Origin: CAIKMD01 sp963729935
Lineage (GTDB): Bacteria > Pseudomonadota > Alphaproteobacteria > ATCC43930 > CGMCC-115725
Direction of reading: 5' to 3'
DNA length: 64,000 nt
Assembly (NCBI GenBank): GCA_963729935.1
Contig: CAVSPW010000002.1
Span: 744,001 to 808,000 of the forward strand
Part shown: piece after piece, positions 15,811 to 23,372 of the stretch
How the letters are laid out: each line of letters starts with the position of its first letter
Numbering within the stretch: position 1 is the first letter of the stretch
Notes under the pieces: generated by a model
Database searches by the model: none
The model's input: only the letters and a program-made list of their open reading frames with translations
What the model was told of the DNA's origin: nothing
Position numbers and translations under genes: made by a program

Positions 15811-17064
15811 TCACTTCGCCGCCTCGGCGTAGGGGTAGATCATCGGGCCGGTCTTGAGACTGTCCGGCGCCACGACCGTCATGGTCTTGGAAGGATCCTT
15901 GAACTGGTCCAGGCCGTGGCCGACGATGTCGTGATACTGGACATAGAGCAGGCGGTTGTCGGGCGGGTCGCCAAGTTCGTTGAAGTCGAACTTGCCGTCG
16001 ACCGTTTCGAACGTGTGCGTGTGCATGTATTTCGCCAGCTTCTCCTGGTCGAGCGTTCCGGCCTGCTCCACGGCCTCCCCCAGAACCTGGATATAGGCAT
16101 AAGCCGCCGGCGCCAGGAAATAGCCCAGCGGGTCGACGTTCTGTCCCTTGGCCGCGACCTGATAACGCTCGAGCATGTGCATGACGCCGGGATATTCCAT
16201 CACCGGGAACGGCTCCCACGCGGCAAAGGCGACGATGCCGTTCATCAGCGGCCCGAGACTCTGCTGGATGCCGGTGATCTGCAGGCCCACCATGGCGCCG
16301 CCGAACACCTTGGGACGGAATCCCACTTCGTGCATGGCGTTCACCAGCCCGATCGTCTCGGGCGGATATGAGGCGGCGAAGACGATGTCGGGATTGACCG
16401 CTTGGACCGCGCGGATGATCGGCGTGTAATCCGTCGTCGCGGGCGGATAGGTCTCGTTGTAGACGACCTTGAGACCCGCCGCCTTGATGTTCTCAAGCGC
16501 GCCGGCTTGGTTCTGCTTGCCGAACTCCTGGTCGCCGATAACCAGGGCGATGGTCTTGGGCGTCGGCTTCTCCTCCATCACGACCTTGAAGAAGCTCTTG
16601 GAGAAATCGACGATCGGGTCTGCGCCCGTCGCCGTCACCGAGAAATACCGGTCGTAATGGAAATGCGAGTTGACGTTGAGCGACACGAGGCTCGTGAACA
16701 CCATCTTGTGCCCGATCACCACCGGCATTGCCGAGGCGCACAACACCGTGCCGTAGGGACTGACGACGAGGTCCACCTTATCGATATCGAGGAGCTTCGT
16801 GTAGATACCCGGCACGTTCGCGGGATTGCTCTGATCGTCGAAATATACGAGCTTCACCGGACGGTGCAGCAGCCCGCCCTTGGCATTGATGTCGTCCTCC
16901 CACAGCTTCATGGCGATCAGCGCCTGCTGGCCCGAGACCGCGTAGGGACCGGTGAGCGGCATGCTGAAGCCGATTTGGATCGGCTCCGCGGCGCGTGTCA
17001 TGGCCGTTCCCGCCAGCAGCGCTGCGATCGCGGCGCCGGCGAGTGCAATTCTTGCGTGACGCAT
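15811..17064 (-). CDS. ABC transporter periplasmic binding protein, branched-chain amino-acid type
   Basis: The 417-residue protein has a signal peptide (MRHARIALAGAAIAALLAGT, cleavage near AMTRAAE) and a type I periplasmic-binding fold (Peripla_BP_6, LivJ-like): IQIGFSMPLTGPYAVSGQQA at the mature N-terminus and DNPDIVFAASYPPET-type segments in the second lobe. It should deliver a small ligand such as an amino acid, amide or aromatic acid to an ABC importer. No permease or ATPase gene lies beside it, so it is an orphan component. The ligand is unknown. Confidence 0.9.
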   Translation of the reverse strand: MRHARIALAGAAIAALLAGTAMTRAAEPIQIGFSMPLTGPYAVSGQQALIAMKLWEDDINAKGGLLHRPVKLVYFDDQSNPANVPGIYTKLLDIDKVDLVVSPYGTVLCASAMPVVIGHKMVFTSLVSLNVNSHFHYDRYFSVTATGADPIVDFSKSFFKVVMEEKPTPKTIALVIGDQEFGKQNQAGALENIKAAGLKVVYNETYPPATTDYTPIIRAVQAVNPDIVFAASYPPETIGLVNAMHEVGFRPKVFGGAMVGLQITGIQQSLGPLMNGIVAFAAWEPFPVMEYPGVMHMLERYQVAAKGQNVDPLGYFLAPAAYAYIQVLGEAVEQAGTLDQEKLAKYMHTHTFETVDGKFDFNELGDPPDNRLLYVQYHDIVGHGLDQFKDPSKTMTVVAPDSLKTGPMIYPYAEAAK

Positions 17065-17155
17065 TTCCTCCTCCTCCAGTGATTCTTGATGCGCGCACGG
17101 CGCAGTTGTAGTTGCAGTTCAGTGAACACCCGCGCTGCCGCCAAGGCAAGGAACC

Positions 17156-17220
17156 TGAGCTGCTGCCGCTCCCTCGGTTACCGAGTTAAGGTGTTTTATG
17201 GAACCGGAGGTCGCACACGG
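17156..17220 (+). repeat. Solo left end of an IS3-type element
   Basis: TGAGCTGCTGCCG at 17156 and GGTGTTTTATGGAACCGGAG at 17191-17210 match the left end and leader of the IS3 element at 4157-4220, with a diverged middle. No orfA or orfB follows: the match stops before the transposase codons. It is the remnant of a related IS3 element. Confidence 0.75.
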
Positions 17221-17366
17221 GATGTCAGCGCCGGAGAAATAATCTCTCTCTGAAGAGACCGGGTATGCTGGTTGCGCCGGAGTAAAAATCCAGCAGCAGG
17301 TAGCCCGTTGCGTGACCCCCGGTGCGACCCACCACGAGAGCGCGAAGGAGATAGGCAGAAGTTGAA

Positions 17367-18170
17367 ATGAAAGCCACTCCAACACGTTCGATCTGTTTCG
17401 CCATCCTGCTTTGTGGGTCGGTCCCATCCCAAGCTTTCGCATGGGGCGCCGAAGGCCACCGCATCGTCGCCGAGATCGCAGAGCAATACCTCGAGCCCGC
17501 CACCGCCCGGCAAGTCCGCGATCTGCTGGCGCTCGATAACGTGACCACCTTGGCCGACGTTGCCAACTGGGCGGACCAGATTCGGCCGCTGCGACGGGAC
17601 ACAGCTCCGTGGCACTTCGTCGATATCCCGATCGGCGCGAATGGATACGACCACACGCGCGACTGCCCGAACGACGATTGCGTGGTTGCAAAGATCGAGC
17701 AATTCGCGGCCGAGCTTCACAACCGCGAGCTATCGCCGCGCATGCGGCTGGATGCGCTCAAGTTCGTGGTTCACTTTGTCGGCGACGTTCATCAGCCCTT
17801 ACACGCGAGCGACAACGGCGACCGTGGCGGAAATGAGATCAAGGTGGAGTTCCTGGGCCACCGGACCAATCTTCATGCGGTCTGGGATACGGGTATCCTC
17901 GCACCGGCCGTCCAAGGCGATGAGCGCGCGTATGCTCTTCGCTTGATGCGCTCGATCACGCCAGCCGATCTCGCGCGCTGGCGTGCCGGCTCCGCGGTCG
18001 ATTGGGCGAACGAGAGCCACGCGGTCGCGGTGCGGGTGATCTACGGAGAATTGCCGCATAGCCCAGGCATCCTTTCTGCGAGCTATGAGGCCGCTGCGCT
18101 CCCGATTGTGAACGAGCAGCTAGAGATGGCTGGCGTCAGGCTCGCGGCGCTGCTCAACGCTGCACTGTGA
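17367..18170 (+). CDS. Secreted S1/P1-type zinc nuclease
   Basis: The protein has a signal peptide ending AFA before Trp26, which becomes the N-terminal residue of the mature enzyme. In S1/P1 nucleases that tryptophan itself binds zinc. All nine expected zinc ligands are visible: W26, H31 (WGAEGHRI), D in NWADQI, H in PWHFVD, H...D...H in VVHFVGDVHQPLHASD, and H...D in NLHAVWDTG. The 267-residue length is normal. The enzyme hydrolyses single-stranded DNA and RNA and 3'-nucleotides in the periplasm or outside the cell, probably for phosphate or nucleoside supply. A terminator follows about 110 bp downstream. Confidence 0.93.
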   Translation: MKATPTRSICFAILLCGSVPSQAFAWGAEGHRIVAEIAEQYLEPATARQVRDLLALDNVTTLADVANWADQIRPLRRDTAPWHFVDIPIGANGYDHTRDCPNDDCVVAKIEQFAAELHNRELSPRMRLDALKFVVHFVGDVHQPLHASDNGDRGGNEIKVEFLGHRTNLHAVWDTGILAPAVQGDERAYALRLMRSITPADLARWRAGSAVDWANESHAVAVRVIYGELPHSPGILSASYEAAALPIVNEQLEMAGVRLAALLNAAL

Positions 18171-18278
18171 CGAGCCCTTATGGGGCCCGCATCGGCAGGG
18201 CACGTTTCATCGTTTGGTAACGCGCCGCCGATAGGGTGCTCCCCGGCCTCATGCTACAGAGGCAAACCCAGAAGACGA

Positions 18279-18313
18279 GCCCCGCCGAGGCCCAACCCCG
18301 GCGGGGCTTTTTT
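18279..18313 (+). terminator. Rho-independent terminator after the S1/P1 nuclease
   Basis: GCCCCGCCG (18279-18287) pairs perfectly with CGGCGGGGC (18299-18307) around an 11-base loop and is followed by six T residues. Confidence 0.85.
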
Positions 18314-18341
18314 CTGTGGATGATGAGCGTTGGGTACCGTC

Positions 18342-18566
18342 TCAGTCCGAAATTGAGTTGCGCGGATGTTTTGCTCTCGCCCAAAGGTCATAGATATGGG
18401 CGATTACGTCTTTGCCGATTGAGTCGGTGAGCGGTCCCGTACCAATGCCGTAAACATCGCAGCCGTCATCAATAAGCCGGCAGGCGGCTTCGATGGCCTT
18501 CTCTGGGCTTGGATGCCTAACGATGTGATCTACGGTGTCTTTCCGATATTGGACGTGCCAAGTCAT
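18342..18566 (-). CDS. Small conserved hypothetical protein
   Basis: The 74-residue product (MTWHVQYRKDTVDHIVRHPS, then EKAIEAACRLIDDGCDVYGI) resembles a family of short proteins common in Bradyrhizobium relatives. That is recalled and not searched. The pattern of a beta strand, an AIEAACRLIDDG helix and a GIGTGPLTDSI turn suggests a compact soluble fold. The function is unknown. It converges on the terminator of the nuclease gene. Confidence 0.65.
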   Translation of the reverse strand: MTWHVQYRKDTVDHIVRHPSPEKAIEAACRLIDDGCDVYGIGTGPLTDSIGKDVIAHIYDLWARAKHPRNSISD

Positions 18567-18687
18567 TTATCACGAGAATCACGCCCGACCTTCTAAAGCA
18601 AGTCCGTACTTATACCTATGCCGGGCGCGGCGCCGCGGCGGTGCCACCTCACGCCCGTAGCGCTACAATCGGCGGCGAGGTGAGATC

Positions 18688-18909
18688 ATGCAAAAGATTC
18701 TGACGCTCGGCCGTAGTGAGCCGCTCGCACCTTCGACGCGAAAGACGTGCTGGATCGGCATTGACCTCTTCACCCCCTCACAGGTGGGTGGGTTAGTCAA
18801 GTTGGGGCGCGAGTGCACGTCGCTGAAGGACTTGCAGGAAGTCGTCGATCGGATGAAGGCCGACCTCGACACGATAGTTCAGGAAGCCAGAGACACCGGC
18901 CTAGTCTAA
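18688..18909 (+). CDS. Small hypothetical protein
   Basis: The 73-residue product starts at an ATG preceded by GGCGAGGTGAG. The C-terminal half is a predicted amphipathic helix (LKDLQEVVDRMKADLDTIVQ). It lies 44 bp upstream of the 71-residue conserved gene on the same strand, so the two may be cotranscribed. I do not recognise a domain. Confidence 0.5.
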   Translation: MQKILTLGRSEPLAPSTRKTCWIGIDLFTPSQVGGLVKLGRECTSLKDLQEVVDRMKADLDTIVQEARDTGLV

Positions 18910-18953
18910 CGCGCGGCGGCGCCACCCGCTTATTTTCATGCTAGACTATCGTT

Positions 18954-19169
18954 ATGACATTGGAACCATCGATCAAACTAGGGCAGCGATTCCGCGATAC
19001 GAAGCCGGGCCTCTTCGGGCGCGTGGGGCCGGAGTGGGTGGTGCAAGCCACCTTCCGCGGCATCGACGGCCTATGGCATGCGCGCGTCTACCTCGCCTCG
19101 GATTCCAGCCATACTAAAACGCTCTCAACCAGCGTTCTGAGCGACCGGCATCACTTCGTTGCGGGCTGA
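18954..19169 (+). CDS. Small conserved protein, paralogue of 9686-9901
   Basis: The 71-residue product aligns over its whole length without gaps to the protein encoded at 9686-9901, sharing FRDTKPGLFG-, EWVV-, DGLWHARVYLASD- and HTKTLSTSVLSDR-type segments. The matching length and protein-level conservation support both as genes. The two copies lie about 9 kb apart on opposite strands. The function is unknown. Confidence 0.75.
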   Translation: MTLEPSIKLGQRFRDTKPGLFGRVGPEWVVQATFRGIDGLWHARVYLASDSSHTKTLSTSVLSDRHHFVAG

Positions 19170-19189
19170 AAACGATGTGACAAAAGAAC

Positions 19190-19216
19190 GGCCCTGCTCG
19201 GGGGACGGGCAGGGCC
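19190..19216 (-). terminator. Hairpin, possible terminator of the minus-strand gene cluster
   Basis: GGCCCTGC (19190-19197) pairs with GCAGGGCC (19209-19216). Read on the minus strand it is followed by GTTCTTTTG, a weak T-rich tract. It lies between convergent genes. Confidence 0.4.
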
Positions 19217-19288
19217 GAAAGCGGCAGGAATGTGTCACGCTCGGGGGAACGCCACGCACCTTTATGGCACGCTCTGCCGCACTGCCTC

Positions 19289-19302
19289 TTGATCCAAATC
19301 AA
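19289..19302. promoter_or_regulatory. Orphan FNR/FixK-type box
   Basis: TTGATCCAAATCAA is a perfect match to the FNR/FixK consensus. It lies between convergent genes with no start codon at a usual distance on either strand. It could be a chance match or serve an unseen transcript. Confidence 0.4.
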
Positions 19303-19367
19303 TCTCACGCATCCGGCGCGCGCCAACACTGTTGCCGGCTTCACCGCCAAACCGGCGCGACCGCACA

Positions 19368-19718
19368 TTATTTCCAGCCGTCATCCAGGTCGATCACCCG
19401 CCAGAGCTTCACGCGCACCTCCGGGTCCATCGCGTCCTCGATCGCCAGGAGGCGTTTGCCGGCATCTCTGTGCTTGGACACCATGCCACGCATCTCGCTA
19501 TCAATCAGCCGGCGTTCGGCGGGCTCTGCCGACTTGCGCCTAGCGCTGAATTGCTTCAACTGCACCTGTGTTTCGATCATCACTTTTCGCGTTTCAAGCG
19601 CCAGAATGAAGAGATCGGTACGGCCCCGTAAGCCTGTCGAGATAATTTCGATGACGCCTTGAGCATCTTTGCTCTTATCAGAGCCGAGTTCGTTGTCATT
19701 GTCGGCCTTGCGCGCCAT
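19368..19718 (-). CDS. Hypothetical protein, helical
   Basis: The 116-residue product is charged and mostly helical (RTDLFILALETRKVMIETQV, then AERRLIDSEMRGMVSKHRDA). It ends a run of three small minus-strand genes (20178 to 19368) with 15-31 bp gaps, which looks like an operon. No domain is recognised. The codon use is like the surrounding GC-rich genes. Confidence 0.55.
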   Translation of the reverse strand: MARKADNDNELGSDKSKDAQGVIEIISTGLRGRTDLFILALETRKVMIETQVQLKQFSARRKSAEPAERRLIDSEMRGMVSKHRDAGKRLLAIEDAMDPEVRVKLWRVIDLDDGWK

Positions 19719-19749
19719 CGCTTCTGCCTTTCTGGCCCAATGACGACTG

Positions 19750-20007
19750 TCAATTCACGCTCTCGCCTTCTTTTCGTGCTGTGCGCCGCAAATCCACCAC
19801 GGCGTTTAGCACGGCTTTGAAAAATCGGTGCCCGTCCGCGTCGCCCTCGGCCAACAATTCGTCGGCACGCTGAGCCGCAATCAACTCCGCATCCTCGCCA
19901 TGTTCTTTGATGAGGATGTTAGCCGCGCGCCAAGAATCGGGATCGGCGATCAATTGCGTGCGCTTTCCGTTCCGGGACACGGTAGAACGCACCATGAATT
20001 GGGACAA
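19750..20007 (-). CDS. Small conserved hypothetical protein
   Basis: The 85-residue product has the pattern DSWRAANILIKEHGEDAELI, then AAQRADELLAEGDADGHRFF. It recurs in a family of short proteins in Rhizobiales (recalled, not searched). It begins 15 bp after the stop of the 51-residue gene upstream and is followed by the 116-residue gene 31 bp on. The function is unknown. Confidence 0.65.
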   Translation of the reverse strand: MSQFMVRSTVSRNGKRTQLIADPDSWRAANILIKEHGEDAELIAAQRADELLAEGDADGHRFFKAVLNAVVDLRRTARKEGESVN

Positions 20008-20022
20008 GCGCCGCGTCCGACA

Positions 20023-20178
20023 CTAGTTGCTGTGGTCCGGCGGCCTTTCGGCGCGACGGCCCTCTTCCTCGTCGATCTCGGCGAGCAGCAAGAGCGAATC
20101 CTTCACCGCCGCGTCTGCGGCTTCTTCGGCGCTGCGGCGATAGCTGGCGGCGCACTCGCGCAGGGTTTTCGCATCCAT
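20023..20178 (-). CDS. Small hypothetical protein, 51 residues
   Basis: The ATG at 20178 starts MDAKTLRECAASYRRSAEEA and the frame closes at 20023. The sequence is a single amphipathic helical hairpin rich in Ala, Glu and Arg, as in other short rhizobial proteins that begin with an MDAKTLR-like motif. It is the first gene of the three-gene minus-strand run. The function is unknown. Confidence 0.6.
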   Translation of the reverse strand: MDAKTLRECAASYRRSAEEAADAAVKDSLLLLAEIDEEEGRRAERPPDHSN

Positions 20179-20257
20179 GATCCCGGTTTTCCCGTGAAAT
20201 GAGTCTCAGTCGGAGACGGCGGCGCTGCATGCCGTAACGCCACTCGAATTGCGAGAG

Positions 20258-20384
20258 ATGTGTCGCCGTTTGCGCGACGCTGCGCGCTATCGACGATCTC
20301 GCGCTGAAACGCCAGATCGCGGAAGCTGCGCTTACTCTCGCCGAGCTAGCGGAAACGCTAGACCGTCAGGACGACGAGCGCTGA
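20258..20384 (+). pseudogene. Possible frameshifted small gene
   Basis: One frame reads MCRRLRDAARY from 20258. The next frame continues smoothly as IDDLALKRQIAEAALTLAEL to a stop at 20382-20384. Together they look like one short helical protein with a one-base frame change near 20288. It could be a decayed gene, a sequencing error or coincidence. Confidence 0.3.
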
Positions 20385-20559
20385 CACCCGGCGACGCTTC
20401 TTTTTTGCCGATGCGCGTTAGCGCTGCGCTTCGGGAAAATAAAGCGGACAGCAGCCCCCGTCGTCAGCCCTCGGATGCGGGCACGGCTCGCCTTCGCCAG
20501 ATGCTAGGCAGGATCTCGCGCGGGGCCAATTCGAGTAAAACGCGATACCGGCTCCACAG

Positions 20560-20790
20560 TTACCTGGAGTCGCCGCTTTCAGGCCCATATTTCATGGCGG
20601 CCCAACCCGGCAGCGGGAACCCTTGTGCGTCCAGGTAAAGGTCCGCCTGGTCGTAGGGACTTGCGATCACTTTGCCGGTGCAGGGACCATAGCCGGGGCA
20701 TTGACCAAAGCCCGCGCATGACGAAAGCGCGAGACTAACGCCAGATAAAAAATGTGGATCGTGCTGCCATGCCGCAAATAATGCTCTCAA
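20560..20790 (-). CDS. Small hypothetical protein, possibly exported
   Basis: The 76-residue product has a short hydrophobic segment SGVSLALSSCAGFG that could be a lipoprotein or signal anchor, followed by a cysteine-rich CPGYGPCTG turn and DLYLDAQGFPLPGW. It is the third gene of a closely spaced minus-strand set (21116 to 20560), 12 bp after the preceding stop. The exact start is uncertain. Confidence 0.45.
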   Translation of the reverse strand: MRALFAAWQHDPHFLSGVSLALSSCAGFGQCPGYGPCTGKVIASPYDQADLYLDAQGFPLPGWAAMKYGPESGDSR

Positions 20791-20802
20791 TTGGTATTCT
20801 CG

Positions 20803-21000
20803 TCACGCTACGAAAATGTGAGGGCGGGTCGGCGACCACCTATGGGCGCTCCCACTCAGGATCGTAGAACGGGCAGCACCCTTCCTCGGCAGCGCTTTGA
20901 ATCGCGGGCATGCTTCGCCGTCGCCGGCGCCGCGGGTCGGGCATAACTCGCACTGCTCGATAGCGGCTATGATCTCGGCTTTCGCGGGATCTGCGATCAT
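20803..21000 (-). CDS. Small hypothetical protein coupled to the upstream membrane peptide
   Basis: The 65-residue product starts MIADPAKAEIIAAIEQCELC and contains several cysteines in its first half. Its ATG overlaps the stop of the 39-residue membrane-peptide gene (ATGA at 20997-21000), so translation is probably coupled. No domain is recognised. Confidence 0.5.
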   Translation of the reverse strand: MIADPAKAEIIAAIEQCELCPTRGAGDGEACPRFKALPRKGAARSTILSGSAHRWSPTRPHIFVA

Positions 21001-21116
21001 GGGCCGCTAATCAAATGGATAATAAAGGCCACCCCAAAAGAGATAGGGAAGCAAGCCGCCACGAGCCACGACAAGATACCGCCGGTCAGGTGCGGCGGGT
21101 GTGGCAGCTGCTTCAT
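20997..21116 (-). CDS. Small membrane protein, 39 residues
   Basis: The ATG at 21116 has GGAGGAACCCG immediately upstream, a very good ribosome-binding site. The product (MKQLPHPPHLTGGILSWLVA, then ACFPISFGVAFIIHLISGP) has one or two hydrophobic segments and should sit in the inner membrane. Its stop overlaps the next start by ATGA. The function is unknown. Confidence 0.6.
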   Translation of the reverse strand: MKQLPHPPHLTGGILSWLVAACFPISFGVAFIIHLISGP

Positions 21117-21410
21117 CGGGTTCCTCCATGGGCAATTGGGTGCCGCTAGAACGGCGTGGTGGTGCGGTATTGGGCGCCCGGAATATTGATCGCCTGAGGT
21201 CGTTTCCGAGATTGTCTTGGGACGCAGAATTATTCGCTAAAGTGGATTTGATTGAAAAGGCGCTCCGGAAAATGGATCGGCGCTTCAGCGCGCAACCTCT
21301 TTTTGCCCGCGTGGTTGACCTCTTGTTCAGCCTTTAGCTATTCGCAATGGGCCGCGCAGAACAGTTTCCAAATATCAAACTCTTCCAAGGTCAAATGCCT
21401 TCGCGCATTA

Positions 21411-22234
21411 GGGTCTGTACTCACATAATTTCTTGAAAAAGTAGGCTGATCGTGATTCACCGTCGTTGGAGGTGGGTCATGCGATTTGATCTGAGCGATG
21501 AGGAATGGGCTCTGCAGGAGCCATTGATGCCGCGGAGCCGCAAGAGCGCGCGAGCCGATGACCGCAAGGTGATGAATGCGATCTTCTACGTGCTTCGGAC
21601 GGGGATGCCGTGGCGCGATTTACCTGAGCGGTACGGGCCCTACACGACGGCCTACAATCGCTTCAACCGTTGGTCGCGACGCGGTATCTGGAAGCGGATT
21701 TTCGACACGCTGGCGTCGAAGTCGCGCGACAGCCTTTACCTGATCGACAGCACGATCGTGAAAGCGCATCGCGCAGCCAGTGGCGCAAAAGGGGGGAGAA
21801 AAATCAGGCGATCGGCGTCAGCCGCGGCGGGCGCAGCACGAAAATCCATGCGGTTGTCGACGGCAAAGGCCGCCCGTTGAACTTCATCGTCACGGGCGGC
21901 CAGGTCCACGACAGTCAGGTCGTGGCAGATGTTCTGGAGATACCCAAGCCGCCGCTCGCCGTCACCGCCGACAAAGTATACGACAGCCAAAAGGTGCGTC
22001 AGCAGATCAAGGATGACGGCGCGCTACCCGTCATCCCCAACCGAAGCACCGCGCTCAAGAAAGCCTATTGCCCCAAGCGCATCTACCGACGCCGCCACAA
22101 GATCGAAAACTACTTCTGCCGCATCAAGGACTGGCGACGCATCGCCACCCGCTATGACAAACTCGCTCGAAACTTCCTCGCCACCGCCGCCCTCGTTGGC
22201 GCTCTCTACTGGATCAAATTGTGAGTCCAGACCC
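21411..22234 (+). mobile_element. IS5-family element, IS427 group
   Basis: The ends are the inverted repeats GGGTCTGTACTCACA (21411) and TGTGAGTCCAGACCC (to 22234), with one mismatch. Both flanks have a TNA-type triplet (TTA on the left, TAA on the right), as expected for the group. The 824-bp element carries one transposase split over two frames. Confidence 0.85.
21479..22224 (+). CDS. IS427-group transposase made by -1 frameshifting
   Basis: The first frame starts MRFDLSDEEWALQEPLMPRS and contains PWRDLPERYGPYTTAYNRF and the first catalytic aspartate in LYLIDSTIVKAH. At the slippery AAAAGGGGGG run (21787-21796) the protein-coding signal moves to the -1 frame, which continues NQAIGVSRGGRSTKIHAVVD with the second aspartate (VTADKVYDS). 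It ends RRRHKIENYFCRIKDWRRIA with the catalytic glutamate. IS427-group elements are known for programmed frameshifting, so this need not be a pseudogene. The intact IS427-type transposase at 39893-40657 is a single frame. Confidence 0.85.
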
Positions 22235-22551
22235 TAATAGGTCCTGAGCCTAGCTGACGCGTCACGGTATATTATTGAAATTCCGGGCTGAATGCGGTCT
22301 TCAACACCTATGCCTACAGGCTAGCCTCGAACGGTCGCCAAGATGATGGCGTTTTCGGTGCCGCCTGGATACCGGTGAAGCCGAGCGCCGAAGCGACCGA
22401 AGCTGGATCCGTTCACCGCGATCATCGATTCACCCCGGGGACGCCAGTTTTCCAGATACACAAGAAATGTCGATAAATCAGTCGCTTTATGCATCGGCTG
22501 GCGAGTATTCCACACACGTTATCCACACACGTCAGCTTGGAAGAGGCAGAT
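22235..22551. other. Gap between IS elements
   Basis: I see no convincing gene here. The sequence may be the decayed upstream part of the IS5-type relic that follows. Confidence 0.35.
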
Positions 22552-22725
22552 TGGCGTAGGCGAGTTAGACGCAAACGCATCGAGGAAGCCTTCGGCTGGA
22601 TCAAGACCATCGGCGGCTTACGGAAGACCAGGCACCGAGGACGCGACAGAGTTCGCTGGGCCTTCACACTGACCGCGACCGCCTACAATCTCATGAGACT
22701 GCCGAAACTCCTCGGAGCAGTCTGA
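22552..22725 (+). pseudogene. C-terminal fragment of an IS5-type transposase
   Basis: The frame reads RKRIEEAFGWIKTIGGLRKT, then RWAFTLTATAYNLMRLPKLL. This is the C-terminal catalytic-glutamate region of IS5-family transposases (IEEAFGWIK). The rest of the gene is absent upstream. Confidence 0.8.
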
Positions 22726-23021
22726 TGAACGCCCTGTCAGGCATCGGGATGCCCAACAATCACCCCGGAATATCTACCAATCCGCACCGCGTAGAGTTCA
22801 AAACGGCCTCAGCGACGAGTTCTTCAGCATCCTGCTAATCTTACTGAGTCAGAAAGTCGCGCTCTGGATGCCTGGGATTGCTGGTATTTTCGGGCGATTT
22901 ATTTTTCGGCATGGAGAGCTGAGATGGGTCATCCAAGATCGGTTGGAGTGCGCCCCTCGGGGTGGACAGAGTGAACGATTGGGATTGACCATTGATGCTG
23001 GGCTTTCAGAGGATGAAGGCC

Positions 23022-23372
23022 ATGACCAAGCATCGTTCCCACAGCGCCGCGTTCAAGCGGCAGGTCGCGCAGGATTTTGTTGCCGGCGAGACACTGCATG
23101 GATTGTCGAAGCGGCACGATATCTCGCGTCAGCTGATCCGCATCTGGGTCGGCAAGTTCGAGGCTGGTGCCCTCGATGACGATGTCCAGGCCGCGGACCT
23201 GCTGCAGGAGTATGAGGCCAAGATCGCGGCGCTCGAACGGATGGTCGGGCGGCAGGCCCTTGAGATCGAGTTTCTAAAGGGGGCTCTCAAAAGCGCACCG
23301 CGGCCGAGAAGCGGGACTACATCTGTCATTGCCGGCCCCGTGGTCTCTCCGTCGCCCAAGGATGTCAGCTGA
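23022..23372 (+). CDS. IS3-family OrfA
   Basis: The start MTKHRSHSAAFKRQVAQDFV leads into a helix-turn-helix (LSKRHDISRQLIRIWVGKFE) and a coiled coil (YEAKIAALERMVGRQALEIE). These are DNA-binding and dimerisation parts typical of OrfA. The stop overlaps the ATG of orfB (TGATG), so termination and reinitiation can couple the two, or a frameshift can fuse them. Confidence 0.85.
   Translation: MTKHRSHSAAFKRQVAQDFVAGETLHGLSKRHDISRQLIRIWVGKFEAGALDDDVQAADLLQEYEAKIAALERMVGRQALEIEFLKGALKSAPRPRSGTTSVIAGPVVSPSPKDVS

Noticed and set aside
16402..17082. A 226-residue plus-strand frame antisense to the binding-protein gene
   Set aside because: Arginine- and histidine-rich shadow of the periplasmic binding protein.
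21101..21337. A 78-residue plus-strand frame
   Set aside because: Its start overlaps the ribosome-binding site of the better-supported minus-strand membrane-peptide gene and it has no domain, though the C-terminal helix looks fairly natural.
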